Assembly: GCF_001551835.1 (NCBI RefSeq)
Contig: NZ_LODL01000021.1
Coordinates: forward strand, 359,487-423,486
Reading direction: 5' to 3'
Length of the DNA stretch: 64,000 nt
DNA from: Dechloromonas denitrificans
GTDB lineage: Bacteria > Pseudomonadota > Gammaproteobacteria > Burkholderiales > Rhodocyclaceae
A program made the position numbers and the translations under genes. Shown here one piece after another: positions 28,451 through 39,958 of the stretch (position 1 is its first letter; each line of letters opens with the position of its first letter). The notes beneath the pieces were generated by a model. The model saw nothing but the letters and a program-made list of their open reading frames with translations, was not told the origin of the DNA and searched no databases.

Positions 28451-29187
28451 TGCTTAGCCGTCACCACTCCGGAAACGCCGATGCGCTGCATCTTTTCCAG
28501 CGCCTTGTCGGCCGCTTCGCGGCTGGCGAACGGGCCGGCCCGGACGCGCGTCTTCTTGCCCTGAGGCGTCTCGAGCGGCTCGCTGTAGGTCTTGATGCCC
28601 TGCTCACCGAGCTTGGTTTTCAGATTCTTGACATTCGCTTCATTGGAGAAGGCGCCGATCAGTACCAGGTATTCGCCGGACTTGACGGCCGGCTTGGCCT
28701 CGGCGCCCTGGCCGGCGAGAATCGCGGCGGCACGCTTGGCGTCGTCGGGCTTCGCCACCGGCTTTTCGACGGGCTTCTCAGCCGGTTTTTCCGGTTTGGC
28801 TGCCGGCTTTTCCGCCGGTTTTTCGACCTTGGCCAGTGGCTTTTCCGTGGCCTTTTCGACCGGTTTATCCTTGGCCACCTCAACGACGCGGGCCGAGGGT
28901 GCGACCGCCACCTTCGGTTCGACCAGCGCGGCGACAGGCGCTTCGACCGGAGGCGAAACAACGGGTTTTTCGCTGGCTTTTTCGACCGGCGCCGCGGCAA
29001 ATTTCGGTGCGAACGGCTTTTCATCCTGGCCCGGAATACGGATTTCGACATCCGGCACGACCTGCCGCGGCTCGTGATCCATCACCATGGGCAGGACAAC
29101 GGCAACCACGGAGACGAAGGCGACCGCGCCTACCAGCCTGCGACGGGCGCGTTTTTTGAGTTGCAACTGGGCGTCGTTATCTTGCAT
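28447..29187 (-). CDS. SPOR-domain cell-division-associated protein (DedD-like)
   Basis: Bitopic inner-membrane protein of 246 residues. A basic cytoplasmic start (KKRARRR) and one transmembrane helix near residues 16-33 are followed by a low-complexity Lys/Pro/Glu/Ala linker (about 95-150) with repeated EKPxxKP units. A C-terminal SPOR domain (about 167-245, EYLVLIGAFSNEANVKNLKTKL ... RVRAGPFASREAADKAL) should bind denuded septal peptidoglycan. Position between folC and cvpA equals that of dedD in E. coli. Other SPOR proteins are possible, so no symbol is assigned. Confidence 0.88.
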   Translation of the reverse strand: MQDNDAQLQLKKRARRRLVGAVAFVSVVAVVLPMVMDHEPRQVVPDVEIRIPGQDEKPFAPKFAAAPVEKASEKPVVSPPVEAPVAALVEPKVAVAPSARVVEVAKDKPVEKATEKPLAKVEKPAEKPAAKPEKPAEKPVEKPVAKPDDAKRAAAILAGQGAEAKPAVKSGEYLVLIGAFSNEANVKNLKTKLGEQGIKTYSEPLETPQGKKTRVRAGPFASREAADKALEKMQRIGVSGVVTAKQ

Positions 29188-29190
29188 GAA

Positions 29191-30501
29191 CTAGGATTTT
29201 TTCCGTAGCGCAACAAGCGCCCCGGCCACCGTATAGAACGATCCAAAGGCGAGAATTCTATCACTTTCAGCAGCTTGCCCCTTGGCTGCCTGCATGGCGA
29301 CCTCGGCTGACGGGTAGCAAACGACCTCGCCGCCCAGCCCGGCGGCGCTGATGATGCCGGCCAGCGTCTCGGCACTGGTGCCGCGCGGACCGTCCAGCGT
29401 CGCGAGGTGCCAGGTATCGACCTTGCCCTTCAGTGCCTGCAGCGCGCCGGCAATATCCTTGTCGTTAAGCATGCCGAGCACGACATGGGTGCGGTTGAAG
29501 AAGCCCATGCTCGACAGGTTGTCGGCCAGCACCTTGATGGCCTGTGGATTGTGTCCGACATCCAGCACGATGGCCGGTTTGCCGGGAATCACCTGGAAGC
29601 GCCCGGACAGTTCGGTTTCGATCAGGCCAGGACGAATCGCCTGCATGGTGACCGGCAGACGATCACCGATCGCATCGAGCGCCGCCAGCACCACACTCGC
29701 GTTATAGAGCTGGATCGGACCGCGCAACCCGGGATAGGCCAGCGCCCGTTTCAGCACCTGCTGACCGCTACGGCACCACCAGCGCCACTGCAGCCGATTC
29801 TCGTTGGTTTCCGCACTCGGCCGTTCGAAGCCGAAGTCGCGGCCAATCAGGCGCAGGTCGGCACCGATCGCTGCCGCATGATCGAGCAGGCTTTGCGGCG
29901 GATTCGGGTCGGCACAGAGGGCTGGCTTGCCGGCACGATAGATACCGGCCTTTTCGAAGCCAATGCTTTCCCGGTCCGGCCCCAGCCAGTCGGTATGATC
30001 GAGGGCGATAGTGGTGACGATGGAAACATCCGGTTCGTAGGCGTTGACCGCATCCAGCCGCCCACCCAGCCCGACTTCGAGGATTGCCGCCTCGACGCCG
30101 GCTGCGGCAAAGACCTCCCAGGCGGCCAGCGTGCCGAATTCGAAATAGGTCAGCGCGACGTCGCCGGCTTGCTGGCGAGCCGCTTCGACCCGGGCAAAGG
30201 CCGCGCACAGAGCCTCATCGCTAACCGAGCGGCCATTCAGCCGAACCCGCTCGTTATAGGCGAGCAGGTGCGGCGAGGTGTAGCAGCCGACCTTGTAGCC
30301 GGCACGATCGATGATGTTTTCGAGGTAGGCGCAGGTCGAGCCCTTGCCGTTGGTACCGCCGACAATGATCACCGGGCAATGCTGCGTTTGCCCGAGCACA
30401 TCCTTGACCCGGCGAATGCGGTCGAGGCCCAGCTCGATGCCAGCCTGCCCCTTGGGGTGCAGCCCTTCGAGGTGGGCCAGCCAGTCTTCGATATTTTTCA
30501 A
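29191..30501 (-). CDS. folC: Bifunctional folylpolyglutamate/dihydrofolate synthase
   Basis: Mur-ligase-family enzyme of 436 residues that adds glutamate to dihydropteroate and extends folate polyglutamate tails. The P-loop [13 protein letters not shown] is near residue 48, followed by [30 protein letters not shown] near residue 140, and [12 protein letters not shown] in the C-terminal domain. It overlaps accD by four bases, as in many proteobacteria (accD-folC-dedD-cvpA-purF). Confidence 0.95.
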   Translation of the reverse strand: MKNIEDWLAHLEGLHPKGQAGIELGLDRIRRVKDVLGQTQHCPVIIVGGTNGKGSTCAYLENIIDRAGYKVGCYTSPHLLAYNERVRLNGRSVSDEALCAAFARVEAARQQAGDVALTYFEFGTLAAWEVFAAAGVEAAILEVGLGGRLDAVNAYEPDVSIVTTIALDHTDWLGPDRESIGFEKAGIYRAGKPALCADPNPPQSLLDHAAAIGADLRLIGRDFGFERPSAETNENRLQWRWWCRSGQQVLKRALAYPGLRGPIQLYNASVVLAALDAIGDRLPVTMQAIRPGLIETELSGRFQVIPGKPAIVLDVGHNPQAIKVLADNLSSMGFFNRTHVVLGMLNDKDIAGALQALKGKVDTWHLATLDGPRGTSAETLAGIISAAGLGGEVVCYPSAEVAMQAAKGQAAESDRILAFGSFYTVAGALVALRKKS

Positions 30502-31367
30502 GCGGCGGCGGGCAGTTTTTGCAGCAGGGCCAGCACGCGGGCAACCTGGTCGCGCAGTTCGCGCCGGTCGACGATCATGTCGATGGCCCCCTTCTCGAGC
30601 AGGAACTCGGAACGCTGGAAGCCTTCCGGCAGGGTTTCGCGCACGGTCTGTTCAATGACGCGCGGCCCGGCAAAGCCGATCAGCGCCTTCGGCTCGGCGA
30701 TCACCACATCGCCAACGAAGGCGAAGGAGGCCGAAACGCCACCCATGGTCGGGTCGGTCAGAATGGAGATGAACGGCATGCCGACCTCGGACAGCTTGGT
30801 CAGCGCGGCGGTCGTCTTCGCCATCTGCATCAGCGAAAACAGGCCTTCCTGCATGCGGGCGCCGCCGGAAGCGGTGATGCAGATAAAGGGCATTTTCTGC
30901 TCGACTGCCGTCTGCACACCCCTGACAAAGCGCTCGCCGAGCACCGAGCCCATCGAACCGCCCATGAAATCGAATTCGAAAGCGGCGGCAACGACCGGCA
31001 TGGTCTTGATGGAGCCTTGCAGGCAAACCAGCGAATCACTCTCGCCCGTCGACTCGTTGGCTTCCATCAGGCGATCCGGGTACTTCTTGGAATCCTTGAA
31101 CTTCAGGCTGTCGACCGGCAGAACTTCGGCGCCGATCTCGAAACGGCCTTCGCCATCCAGCAACAAATCGAGACGCTGCCGCGAGTTCAGGCGATTGTGG
31201 TGGCCGCACTTCGGGCAAACCTGCAGGTTGTTTTCCAGATCTGTGGCGTAAAGCACCGCCTCGCAGGACGGGCACTTGCTCCACAGGCCTTCCGGCAGCG
31301 TGCCGCGGCGCTGGACACCCTGTTCGCGCTTGATCTTGGGGGGCAGAAGCTTGGTCAGCCAACTCAT
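30498..31367 (-). CDS. accD: Acetyl-CoA carboxylase carboxyltransferase subunit beta
   Basis: Beta subunit of the carboxyltransferase that transfers carboxyl from biotin to acetyl-CoA, working with AccA (encoded at 60337-61305). The 289 residues begin with [13 protein letters not shown] and contain the Cys4 zinc ribbon (CPSC and CPKC, about residues 33-55). The crotonase-like core has [20 protein letters not shown] and [13 protein letters not shown]. It is joined to trpA upstream and folC downstream by four-base overlaps. Confidence 0.96.
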   Translation of the reverse strand: MSWLTKLLPPKIKREQGVQRRGTLPEGLWSKCPSCEAVLYATDLENNLQVCPKCGHHNRLNSRQRLDLLLDGEGRFEIGAEVLPVDSLKFKDSKKYPDRLMEANESTGESDSLVCLQGSIKTMPVVAAAFEFDFMGGSMGSVLGERFVRGVQTAVEQKMPFICITASGGARMQEGLFSLMQMAKTTAALTKLSEVGMPFISILTDPTMGGVSASFAFVGDVVIAEPKALIGFAGPRVIEQTVRETLPEGFQRSEFLLEKGAIDMIVDRRELRDQVARVLALLQKLPAAA

Positions 31368-32169
31368 TGTTTCACCTCATCTACGCCACGACGAATATCC
31401 GCGACCAAGGCTTTCACATTGGCACAGGCGGTTTCGGTGGTGGATTTTTCAATTTCTTCAATAATCCTGCTGCCGACGACGACGGCATCTGCTATCGCGG
31501 CGATACGGGCTGCGGTCGACGCGTCCCGGATGCCAAAACCGACGCCGACCGGCAAACCGGTCTTTTCGCGGATCAGCGGCAGGCGCTCGGCCACCGCCTC
31601 GACATTCAGGGCGCCGGAACCGGTCACCCCGGCCAGCGAAACGTAATAGACATAGCCGCTGGCGATCCCGGCAACCTGCTCGATGCGTTCGACGGTGGAC
31701 GTCGGGGCGAGCAGGAAGATCGGATCCATGCCGTGCGCCTTCATCGCCGCGCCGAAGCTTTCCGCCTCTTCCGGCGGATAGTCGACCACCAGCACGCCAT
31801 CGACGCCCGACTGGGCGGCCTTCTCGGCAAAGCGTTCCAGTCCCATCGCCTCGATCGGATTGGCGTAGCCCATCAGCACGACCGGCGTCTTGTCGTCAAC
31901 CGTGCGGAAGGCGGCGACCAGTTGCAGCACCTTGCGCAGCGTCATGCCCTTGGCCAGGGCGCGCTCGGAAGCGCGCTGAATGGTCGGACCATCGGCCATC
32001 GGGTCGGAGAACGGCACGCCGAGTTCGATGACGTCGGCACCGGCTTCGACCAGCGTATGCATCAGCGGCAGGGTCAGCGCGGCGTCGGGGTCGCCGGCAG
32101 TGATGAAGGGAATCAACGCCTTGCGGCCTTCGCCGTTGAGGCGATCAAAAGCGGATTTGATACGCGACA

Positions 32170-32170
<1 letters not shown>
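31364..32170 (-). CDS. trpA: Tryptophan synthase alpha subunit
   Basis: TIM-barrel lyase of 268 residues that cleaves indole-3-glycerol phosphate to indole and glyceraldehyde 3-phosphate, with indole channelled to TrpB. Motifs [32 protein letters not shown] (containing the catalytic Glu) and [15 protein letters not shown] (containing the catalytic Asp) are present. It overlaps trpB by one base (TGATG) and accD by four bases. Confidence 0.96.
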
Positions 32171-33355
<1,185 letters not shown>

Positions 33356-33369
<14 letters not shown>

Positions 33370-33982
33370 CGGCTTTCCGTACAGCCGCCACAAAGGCAGC
33401 GATTTTCGAGTGATCCTTGATTCCCTTGCTCATTTCGACGCCGGACGACACGTCAACCGCCACCGGCCGAACGCGCCGGATGGCCTCGCCGACATTGCCT
33501 GCGGTCAACCCGCCCGACAACACCAAAAACGCCGGGAGCGCCGGCGGAATCAGCGTCCAGTCGAAGACATGGCCACCGCCACCGTAGCCCTCGACGAAGG
33601 CATCGAGCAACAAACCCCGGGCTTCGGGAAACGAGCGGCCGAATTCTACCAGATCGAGCCCCGGCCTCACCCGCGCCGCCCGCAGATACGGTCGGGCGAA
33701 CTGCCGGCAATAGGCCGCATCCTCGTCACCGTGAAACTGCAGGACATTGATCGGCAGCGCGCCACAGGTCGCCTGCACGACCTCGGGCGCAGCATTGACG
33801 AAGAGGCCGACAATATCGACAAAGGGCGGAATCCGCTTGGCCAGTTCAGCCGCCCGCTGCGGCGTCACGTAACGCGGACTGGACGGATAGAAGACAAAGC
33901 CGATCGCGTCGGCACCTGCCGCCACCGCGGCGTCGACATCAGCTTCACGGGTCAGGCCGCAGATCTTGATTCGGGTCTTCAC
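33356..33982 (-). CDS. trpF: Phosphoribosylanthranilate isomerase
   Basis: Small TIM-barrel isomerase of 208 residues that converts phosphoribosylanthranilate to the carboxyphenylamino-deoxyribulose phosphate. [34 protein letters not shown] includes the catalytic Cys. The catalytic Asp is in the C-terminal segment (VFDWTLIP), and the phosphate-binding [10 protein letters not shown] and VDVSSGVE motifs follow. The other trp genes (trpE, D, C, G) are not in this window. It overlaps truA and trpB. Confidence 0.96.
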
Positions 33983-34767
33983 TTCAGCATTCCATCGAGA
34001 AAGTCGTCATCCGGGTCCGGTAAAGCCCACTGCGGCTCATAGAGCGGCCCGCGAAAGTAGAGGCCATCCGGCGAAAAAGTCGGCGCCGCCAGCTTGCGAT
34101 CCCTGGCCAGCAGCAATTCGTCAACCCAGCCTGGCGGCTGCGCTCCCTTGCCAATGTAGACCAGCGTGCCGACCAGATTGCGCACCATGTGATGCAGAAA
34201 CGCCGTCGCCTCGAAATCGAAGACAAACATGCCGCCGCACTGGCGAACCTCGGCCCGCGAGAGCGTTTTGACTGGTGTCTTGGCCTGGCACTCGGCCGCC
34301 CGGAAAGCTGAGAAATCGTGCTCGCCGAGCAGTCGACCGGCGGCATCCTGCATCAGCGCCAGATCGAGCGCTCCATGAAACCAGCCGACCCGGCCCTGCC
34401 ACAAGCCAGGCCGCTGCGGCCGATTGAGCAACAGATAGCGGTAACGCCGCCCGCGCGCACTGAAGCGGGCGTGAAACTCGTCGCTCACCGGTTGCGCCCA
34501 GCGCACGGCAACCCCCTCCGGCAGATGCGAATTGACCCCGCGTACCCAAGCTGTCAGCGGCCGCTCAACCGGCGTGTCGAAGTGCACGACTTGCTGGCTG
34601 GCATGCACCCCGGCATCGGTCCGTCCGGCACACACCACGCCAACCTTGCGACCGGCAATTGCCTGCAGTGCAAATTCAAGCGAATCCTGGACGGTTTTGC
34701 CCTGCGCCTGGCTCTGCCAGCCGCGAAAACCCGTGCCGCAATATTCCAGCCCCAAGGCAACTCTCAC
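33979..34767 (-). CDS. truA: tRNA pseudouridine(38-40) synthase TruA
   Basis: Pseudouridine synthase of 262 residues modifying positions 38-40 in the anticodon arm. The catalytic Asp lies in AGRTDAGVHA, preceded by EYCGTGFRGWQSQ. RYRYLLLN and FHHMVRN-like FLHHMVRNLVGTL are also present. The start is taken as GTG at 34765-34767 with GGAGG nine bases upstream, giving the usual RVALGLEYCG opening; the frame runs 22 codons further through the neighbouring gene. It overlaps the upstream stop by four bases and trpF by four bases. Confidence 0.93.
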   Translation of the reverse strand: MRVALGLEYCGTGFRGWQSQAQGKTVQDSLEFALQAIAGRKVGVVCAGRTDAGVHASQQVVHFDTPVERPLTAWVRGVNSHLPEGVAVRWAQPVSDEFHARFSARGRRYRYLLLNRPQRPGLWQGRVGWFHGALDLALMQDAAGRLLGEHDFSAFRAAECQAKTPVKTLSRAEVRQCGGMFVFDFEATAFLHHMVRNLVGTLVYIGKGAQPPGWVDELLLARDRKLAAPTFSPDGLYFRGPLYEPQWALPDPDDDFLDGMLK

Positions 34768-35357
34768 AGCAGCAGACCTCCCAACACAATCATGGCGATG
34801 ATTATCAGCAGCAGCGTATCCGCCATTTTCCAATGAGGCATCGCCACGCGAACACTATCCGGACCATCGACAAAACGCGCTTCACCAACCAGCATTTTTT
34901 TCCATGCCCCTTTTTCATGTTCGGTCTGCAAATTTTCCAGCACCAGCGACAGACGGATAACCAGGCGCCCGGTATCCAGACCCAAGCAGCGCAAGGGGTA
35001 CAACACTCCCCACAAGCCGCCAAGCAAGCCATCCCGCCCAAGGCGAACGAAGAGCCAGGCGAGCAGCGCCAACATGGCAAGGAGGCGCACGGCCTGCAGG
35101 TTGGCCTCGGCCATGCCTTCGTAAGTCGGCGCCCAGGAAAAATCACGCAAGGCCTCGCCCGGCGTGTTGAAGGCGACAATCAACCACAAACTGAGCAATA
35201 GCCAGCGGGCACGCCGAACATAACCCAGCCAGGGCCGGCAAATGGCTGGCGTGCTAAAAACGGCCGCAGCAAGCATCAACCCCAAGCCCGGGTAGTCGAG
35301 ATACTGGATCGCGACGATGCCCGCCAACCAGAGCACCAAGGCCGCAGAAGGATGCAA
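34764..35357 (-). CDS. EcfT/CbiQ-like integral membrane protein
   Basis: Membrane protein of 197 residues with four or five hydrophobic segments, including the last about 20 residues. The pattern (an early helical pair, a long amphipathic segment RLVIRLSLVLENLQ, a terminal helix) resembles the energy-coupling transmembrane protein family of ECF transporters, but no ECF ATPase or substrate-binding gene is beside it. The start is placed at TTG 35355-35357, six bases after GGGAG, because an earlier GTG (35408) would put the fimV terminator hairpin inside the coding region. Function is unknown. Confidence 0.6.
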   Translation of the reverse strand: MHPSAALVLWLAGIVAIQYLDYPGLGLMLAAAVFSTPAICRPWLGYVRRARWLLLSLWLIVAFNTPGEALRDFSWAPTYEGMAEANLQAVRLLAMLALLAWLFVRLGRDGLLGGLWGVLYPLRCLGLDTGRLVIRLSLVLENLQTEHEKGAWKKMLVGEARFVDGPDSVRVAMPHWKMADTLLLIIIAMIVLGGLLL

Positions 35358-35369
35358 ATCAGACTCCCA

Positions 35370-35401
35370 AAATGCACACAGCCCCTTGCGGGGCCATGTG
35401 C
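35370..35401 (-). terminator. Hairpin terminator downstream of fimV
   Basis: GCCCC (35381-35385) pairs with GGGGC (35390-35394) around TTGC. The outer GCACA (35374-35378) pairs with TGTGC (35397-35401) across a two-base internal mismatch. On the minus strand it is followed by TTTT, 19 bases after the fimV stop. Confidence 0.62.
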
Positions 35402-35419
35402 CGATCACATGCCGGGATT

Positions 35420-38400
35420 TTACTCGCCTATTCGGCCGAGAATCGCACGCGCCTGCTCGACGAGATCGACCGGCCCTTCGCCGACAACCTCTTGCAGCAA
35501 CTCGCGCGCCCCTTCCAGATCGCCCATTTCCTCATAGGCCTTGGCCAGGTCGAGCTTGGTATTCACCTCTTCCCACTGCGAATCGCGCGCCGGCTCGGCG
35601 AGCGCCTCGGCGAATGACTCGGCGAGCGGCTCCGGCATCACCGTCGTTGCGGCAAGCCCGGCCATCTCCGACTCAGCCGGAACCGGCTCGGAGGCAAGAT
35701 CAAGGTTGATTGAGCCGATATCGAAATCCGGCTGCACCATCGGCTGGCCGAGGAAAACCGAGTCCGTCAGACTGACGTCGAATTCCAGCGAATCGGCATC
35801 CAATCCCCCCGGGCTGACCGAAGTCGCCGCCAATTCCGGATGATCAAATTCAAATTCTTCGGACGGGATCGGCAAGGGATTGAGCACCGTTGCGGTCGAC
35901 TCGTTTTCCAGCACCGAATTGACCATGGTCTGCGTTGCCGGCGAATCGATATCGAGATCAAAATCGACCATCGGTTCTTCTTCCACCGGCGGCTCGGGAG
36001 TTTCTGCCTCATCGGTCGAGTCGGAAATGGCATTGACACCGACCAAGGTCGACACCGCCGAGTCCATTTCCGAATCCGCCTCCAAAGGCATGACCATCGT
36101 CCCCTCCGGTGAAAAGTCCGGCGCGGCATCCTGCTCATCGGGCTCAACGGCCTCGGCCTGGGCCGACCCGCCAAGGTCGAAATCCACCGCATCGACCGCC
36201 AGGTCATCCGCCTCGACATGCAATTCGCCGACCGGCGACTCTTCAGCCACCTCGGCAACCGGCACAGCGGCGCCCAAGTCAAAATCGAGGGCATTCGACT
36301 CTGCAAAATCCATCGTCTCGATGTAGGGCTCTTCAAAAACTGCCGGCGCTTCGCCAGCGCCCTTCTCCGGCGGCTCTGCAGCTTGCGCCTCAGGCAGAAT
36401 CTCCGGCAAACCGAGATCGAAATCGAGGCTCATCGCATCGCTGGCCGGCTCTTCCGCCTCGACCGGTTCAGCGGCATCCGAAAGCTCAGGCGGCGCGGAC
36501 AACACCTGCGTGTCCGCCGCCAGCTCAAGCTGCTGCTCTTCCGGCAAGCTGGCCATCTCGGCCAACTGGGACAGAGTACCGGGCATAGCAACCGTGGCCC
36601 GCCCCAGATCTTCGCTCGAAACGATCATCGTGGCATCAGGGTTGAAGGCCGCCACAGGTGCCGCCTGCACCCCGGAGTAAAGAGGGTTGGCGGGGTCCAA
36701 GCCCGCCCCCAGAGCGGCCACTTTTTCCCATTCCGGGCCAGCCCCGCCGGTTTGCGCATACAACTCGCTGGCCAGTGTTTCGAACTGCTTCAGGCTCTTC
36801 CGGTTGGCGTATATCTCGAGCAGCTTGGCGTGAATTGCCGTGCGCTGCGGATCTTTCTGCAGCGCCTCGAGAAGAATCTCCTCGGCCTGCGTATCCCGCC
36901 CATAGGCCATGTAAACATCGGCCTCAGCTACCGGATCGACTTCGTCGGTATCGATCGTTCCCGGCCCGGTCTGACTGAAGTCGCCGGTTTGCGGCGGCGT
37001 ATTGCCGGTATCGACGCTTTGCCCGCCGGTCATCCGGAACACCGAATTCGGCCCAAGGCTCGACGGACCGGGAGCCGCCGTCGTTTCGAGGGATGAACTC
37101 TGCTCGCGCCGACGCTTGAACATGAAGTAGCCGGCCAGCAAGGCCAGAATGCCGGCACCGCCCGCCAACGGCAGCGGATCGCTCAACAAGCCATCGATCA
37201 GGCTGGGCTCCTCGGGTTCGGGCAACGGCGCCGGCGCCGGCTTTTTCTCTGGGGGCGGAGGCGGCGGCTTGACCGGCTCCGGCGGTTTAACCTCGGCCGT
37301 TTTCACCTCTTCGACCGGCTTGGTAGCCTCTACAGGCTTCACCGGCTCGGCTTCCTTGACCGGCTCGGCAAGCTTTGGCAGCTCGGGCGCCTTAACAGGC
37401 TCAACCGGTTTGGCCGGCTCGACCGGCTTGACCTCATCTTTCTTCGTCGCAGACTGTTGTTGCAGCTCGGCCAGTTTCTGGGTTTTCATCTCAACGAGTT
37501 TCTGCAACTCGCCGACGTTTTTCTCAAGCAAGGCCAGACGATCCTGGGCCTCCTTCAGGGCCTTGTCCTTGGCAATCTGGTCCGCTTCGTTAAGCGCACC
37601 AGCCTTGCCTGCCCCCCCCTTGGTCGCGACTTCGGTCTTGGCAATCTTGACCTGATCCTTCGACTGATCAGCGGGCGCGGCCTTTTCTTCAACCTTTGCC
37701 GTAATCTTGCCCGAAGCGACCTGGCTGGCAGACTCTTCGCGTGCCGGCGCCTTGGCACTGGTCGCCGCCAGCTTCTGGCGATAGGCGTTCCAGTCGCCAG
37801 CCTGGGTGACATATACCTTTTTCGCCTCGGCGTCCGAAACCGCCTCGACCGCAGCCTGGTCAGGAATCCCCAGAATCGCCCCCGCCTTCAGGCGATTGAT
37901 ATTTTTGCCGATAAAGGCATCCGGGTTGCTCTGAAACAAACCGACCAGCATCTGCTCGAGAGAAACACCATCGTATTTTGTCTCGCTGGCGATCTTGCGC
38001 AGGGTTTCACCCGGCTGAACAACACGAGAACCGCTTGCCTCAGTCTTTTTCGGTTCAGCAGGCACCTTGGCCGCTGCCGGCTGACGCGGCGCGCTGCGCG
38101 TTACGGCCGGCTGGCTGCTGCCAGCACCGCCGCCCCGTACCGTTTCGACGACTTTGGCCTCGGCAACCGAGACCTGGCCGCCGGTTCCCTTTGCGGCAAT
38201 TTCGGGAGGATCGAGCAAAAAAGTGTATTCACGAACCAGGCGTCCCGACGGCCAGTTCAACTCAACCAGGAAATCGAGAAACGGCTCGTTAACGGGCTTG
38301 ACCGAAGTAACTTTGACAATCGATTGACCATTTGCCCGCTTTTCGACCACAAAGCGCAAATCGGTCAAAGCCGAGGCGTAATCAACACCGGCCTGCTTGA

Positions 38401-38653
38401 AGGCATCGACGGGAGCCAGTCGCGCTGTCATGCCCGCCAGTTCGTCACGACTCGCCCCGATTTCAAGTTCGGCCCGCAAGAGCTGTCCCAGACCGGAGTA
38501 AACCGTGAGTTTCCCCAGGCCGGCGGCCTCGGCAACCCATGGCGCGAGTGACAGACAGGAGGCCACCGCAAGGGCGGCTGCACGTTTCTTGAACTGGGAG
38601 CGATTAGTTTCGGTCACGTCGAAACCCTGAGCGTTAAATTTTGGGACTTTCAA
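35420..38653 (-). CDS. fimV: FimV/HubP-like polar pilus and motility regulator
   Basis: Large inner-membrane protein of up to 1077 residues in the FimV/HubP family, which organises the cell pole and type IV pili. Features in order: signal peptide (cleavage near AEA-AGLGKL, about residue 43), FimV N-terminal domain, LysM (about 205-260, VQPGETLRKIASETKYDGVSL), a coiled coil (about 355-405), a Pro/Glu/Lys-rich stretch, a transmembrane helix near 495-515 and an acidic cytoplasmic region. A TPR-like C-terminal FimV motif (LAKAYEEMGDLEGARELLQEV) ends it. The TTG start at 38653 has no ribosome site; GTG at 38617 is an alternative. It is the standard neighbour between asd and truA. Confidence 0.88.
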   Translation of the reverse strand: MKVPKFNAQGFDVTETNRSQFKKRAAALAVASCLSLAPWVAEAAGLGKLTVYSGLGQLLRAELEIGASRDELAGMTARLAPVDAFKQAGVDYASALTDLRFVVEKRANGQSIVKVTSVKPVNEPFLDFLVELNWPSGRLVREYTFLLDPPEIAAKGTGGQVSVAEAKVVETVRGGGAGSSQPAVTRSAPRQPAAAKVPAEPKKTEASGSRVVQPGETLRKIASETKYDGVSLEQMLVGLFQSNPDAFIGKNINRLKAGAILGIPDQAAVEAVSDAEAKKVYVTQAGDWNAYRQKLAATSAKAPAREESASQVASGKITAKVEEKAAPADQSKDQVKIAKTEVATKGGAGKAGALNEADQIAKDKALKEAQDRLALLEKNVGELQKLVEMKTQKLAELQQQSATKKDEVKPVEPAKPVEPVKAPELPKLAEPVKEAEPVKPVEATKPVEEVKTAEVKPPEPVKPPPPPPEKKPAPAPLPEPEEPSLIDGLLSDPLPLAGGAGILALLAGYFMFKRRREQSSSLETTAAPGPSSLGPNSVFRMTGGQSVDTGNTPPQTGDFSQTGPGTIDTDEVDPVAEADVYMAYGRDTQAEEILLEALQKDPQRTAIHAKLLEIYANRKSLKQFETLASELYAQTGGAGPEWEKVAALGAGLDPANPLYSGVQAAPVAAFNPDATMIVSSEDLGRATVAMPGTLSQLAEMASLPEEQQLELAADTQVLSAPPELSDAAEPVEAEEPASDAMSLDFDLGLPEILPEAQAAEPPEKGAGEAPAVFEEPYIETMDFAESNALDFDLGAAVPVAEVAEESPVGELHVEADDLAVDAVDFDLGGSAQAEAVEPDEQDAAPDFSPEGTMVMPLEADSEMDSAVSTLVGVNAISDSTDEAETPEPPVEEEPMVDFDLDIDSPATQTMVNSVLENESTATVLNPLPIPSEEFEFDHPELAATSVSPGGLDADSLEFDVSLTDSVFLGQPMVQPDFDIGSINLDLASEPVPAESEMAGLAATTVMPEPLAESFAEALAEPARDSQWEEVNTKLDLAKAYEEMGDLEGARELLQEVVGEGPVDLVEQARAILGRIGE

Positions 38654-38728
38654 ATTAACATCATGGACTTAGCAATGCAAGCTAAACCCGCTTCTCATTA
38701 CTCAGCCATTGGCATATTCCCAACAAAT

Positions 38729-38756
38729 GAAAAACGGGGCAAAAGCCCCGTTTTTC
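38729..38756. terminator. Bidirectional Rho-independent terminator after asd
   Basis: AAAACGGGGC (38731-38740) pairs with GCCCCGTTTT (38745-38754) with an AAAA loop and T-runs in both directions. It sits 17 bases downstream of the asd stop, ahead of fimV. Confidence 0.88.
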
Positions 38757-38772
38757 CGATAAAAATCAACAA

Positions 38773-39906
38773 TCAGGCATCAAGCAGGATGCGCAGCATA
38801 CGGCGCAGTGGCTCGGCCGCGCCCCACAGCAGTTGGTCACCGCAGGTAAAGGCGGCCAGGTATTCCGGACCCATCACCATCTTGTGCAAACGGCCGACCG
38901 GCACAGTCAGCGTACCGGTCACGGCGGCCGGCGTCAGTTCGCGCTCGGATATCTCGCGATCGTTCGGTACGACCTTGGCCCACGGATTGGCCTTGGCCAG
39001 CATGTCGGAAATCTCATCCAGCGGCACATCCTTCTTCAGCTTGATGGTCAGCGCCTGGCTGTGGCAGCGCATGGCGCCGATGCGCACGCACAGGCCGTCG
39101 ATGGGGATCGAACCGGCTGAACGGAAAGCAGGCTTGCCGAGGATCTTGTTGCATTCGGCGCCACCCTTCCACTCTTCCTTCGACTGGCCGTTTTCGTAAG
39201 GCACGTCGATCCACGGAATCAGCGAACCGGCGAGCGGCGTGTTGCGGAAGTTCTTCTTCGGGAAGGCGTCGGAACGGATGGTTTCGGCCACCTTGCGGTC
39301 GATGTCGAGAATCGCTGAAGCCGGATCGGCAAGCAGATCGGCGACCGACGCGTGGATGGCGCCCATCTGCGAAATCAGCTCGCGCATGTTCTGTGCGCCG
39401 GCGCCGGAGGCTGCCTGATAGGTCATCGAGGTCGCCCATTCGATCAGGTCGTTCTGGAACAGGCCACCGAGGCCCATCAGCATCAGCGACACCGTGCAGT
39501 TGCCGCCGATCCAGTTCTTGCCGCCCTTGGCCAGCGCGTCCTTGATGACGTGCATGTTGACCGGGTCGAGTACGATAACGGCATCATCGGCCATGCGCAG
39601 CGACGAAGCGGCATCGATCCAGTGGCCGTTCCAGCCGGCGGCGCGCAGCTTGGGGAAGACTTCCTTGGTGTAGTCACCGCCCTGGCAGGTGATGATGATT
39701 TCGCAGGCTTTCAGCGCATCGATGTTGGAAGCATCCTGCAGCGGTAGCGAGGCTTCCTTGCCACCGAACAGCGGCGCCTTGCCGCCGGCGGCGGAGGTGG
39801 AGAAATACACCGGATCGATATGGGCGAAATCGCCCTCTTCGACCATGCGTTGCATCAGCACGGAACCAACCATGCCACGCCAACCGACCAGACCAACCTT
39901 CTTCAT
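38773..39906 (-). CDS. asd: Aspartate-semialdehyde dehydrogenase
   Basis: Reduces aspartyl phosphate to aspartate semialdehyde, at the branch to lysine/diaminopimelate, methionine and threonine; 377 residues. The NADP-binding start [17 protein letters not shown], the active-site Cys in [17 protein letters not shown] (near residue 135) and the later [10 protein letters not shown] are present. The product feeds DapA (58434-59312) and, via homoserine, MetZ in this same window. It lies between leuB and fimV, as in other Betaproteobacteria, and has its own downstream terminator. Confidence 0.96.
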   Translation of the reverse strand: MKKVGLVGWRGMVGSVLMQRMVEEGDFAHIDPVYFSTSAAGGKAPLFGGKEASLPLQDASNIDALKACEIIITCQGGDYTKEVFPKLRAAGWNGHWIDAASSLRMADDAVIVLDPVNMHVIKDALAKGGKNWIGGNCTVSLMLMGLGGLFQNDLIEWATSMTYQAASGAGAQNMRELISQMGAIHASVADLLADPASAILDIDRKVAETIRSDAFPKKNFRNTPLAGSLIPWIDVPYENGQSKEEWKGGAECNKILGKPAFRSAGSIPIDGLCVRIGAMRCHSQALTIKLKKDVPLDEISDMLAKANPWAKVVPNDREISERELTPAAVTGTLTVPVGRLHKMVMGPEYLAAFTCGDQLLWGAAEPLRRMLRILLDA

Positions 39907-39958
39907 GACTTACTCTCCGAATAGAACCTGTATTTAACGCACGAACCTGCTGTTCGGT

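Noticed and set aside
29407..31251. 614-codon plus-strand frame
   Set aside because: Antisense to folC and accD.
34768..34833. Longer N-terminus for TruA
   Set aside because: It overlaps the upstream membrane gene and lacks the family start; the GTG at 34767 has GGAGG upstream.
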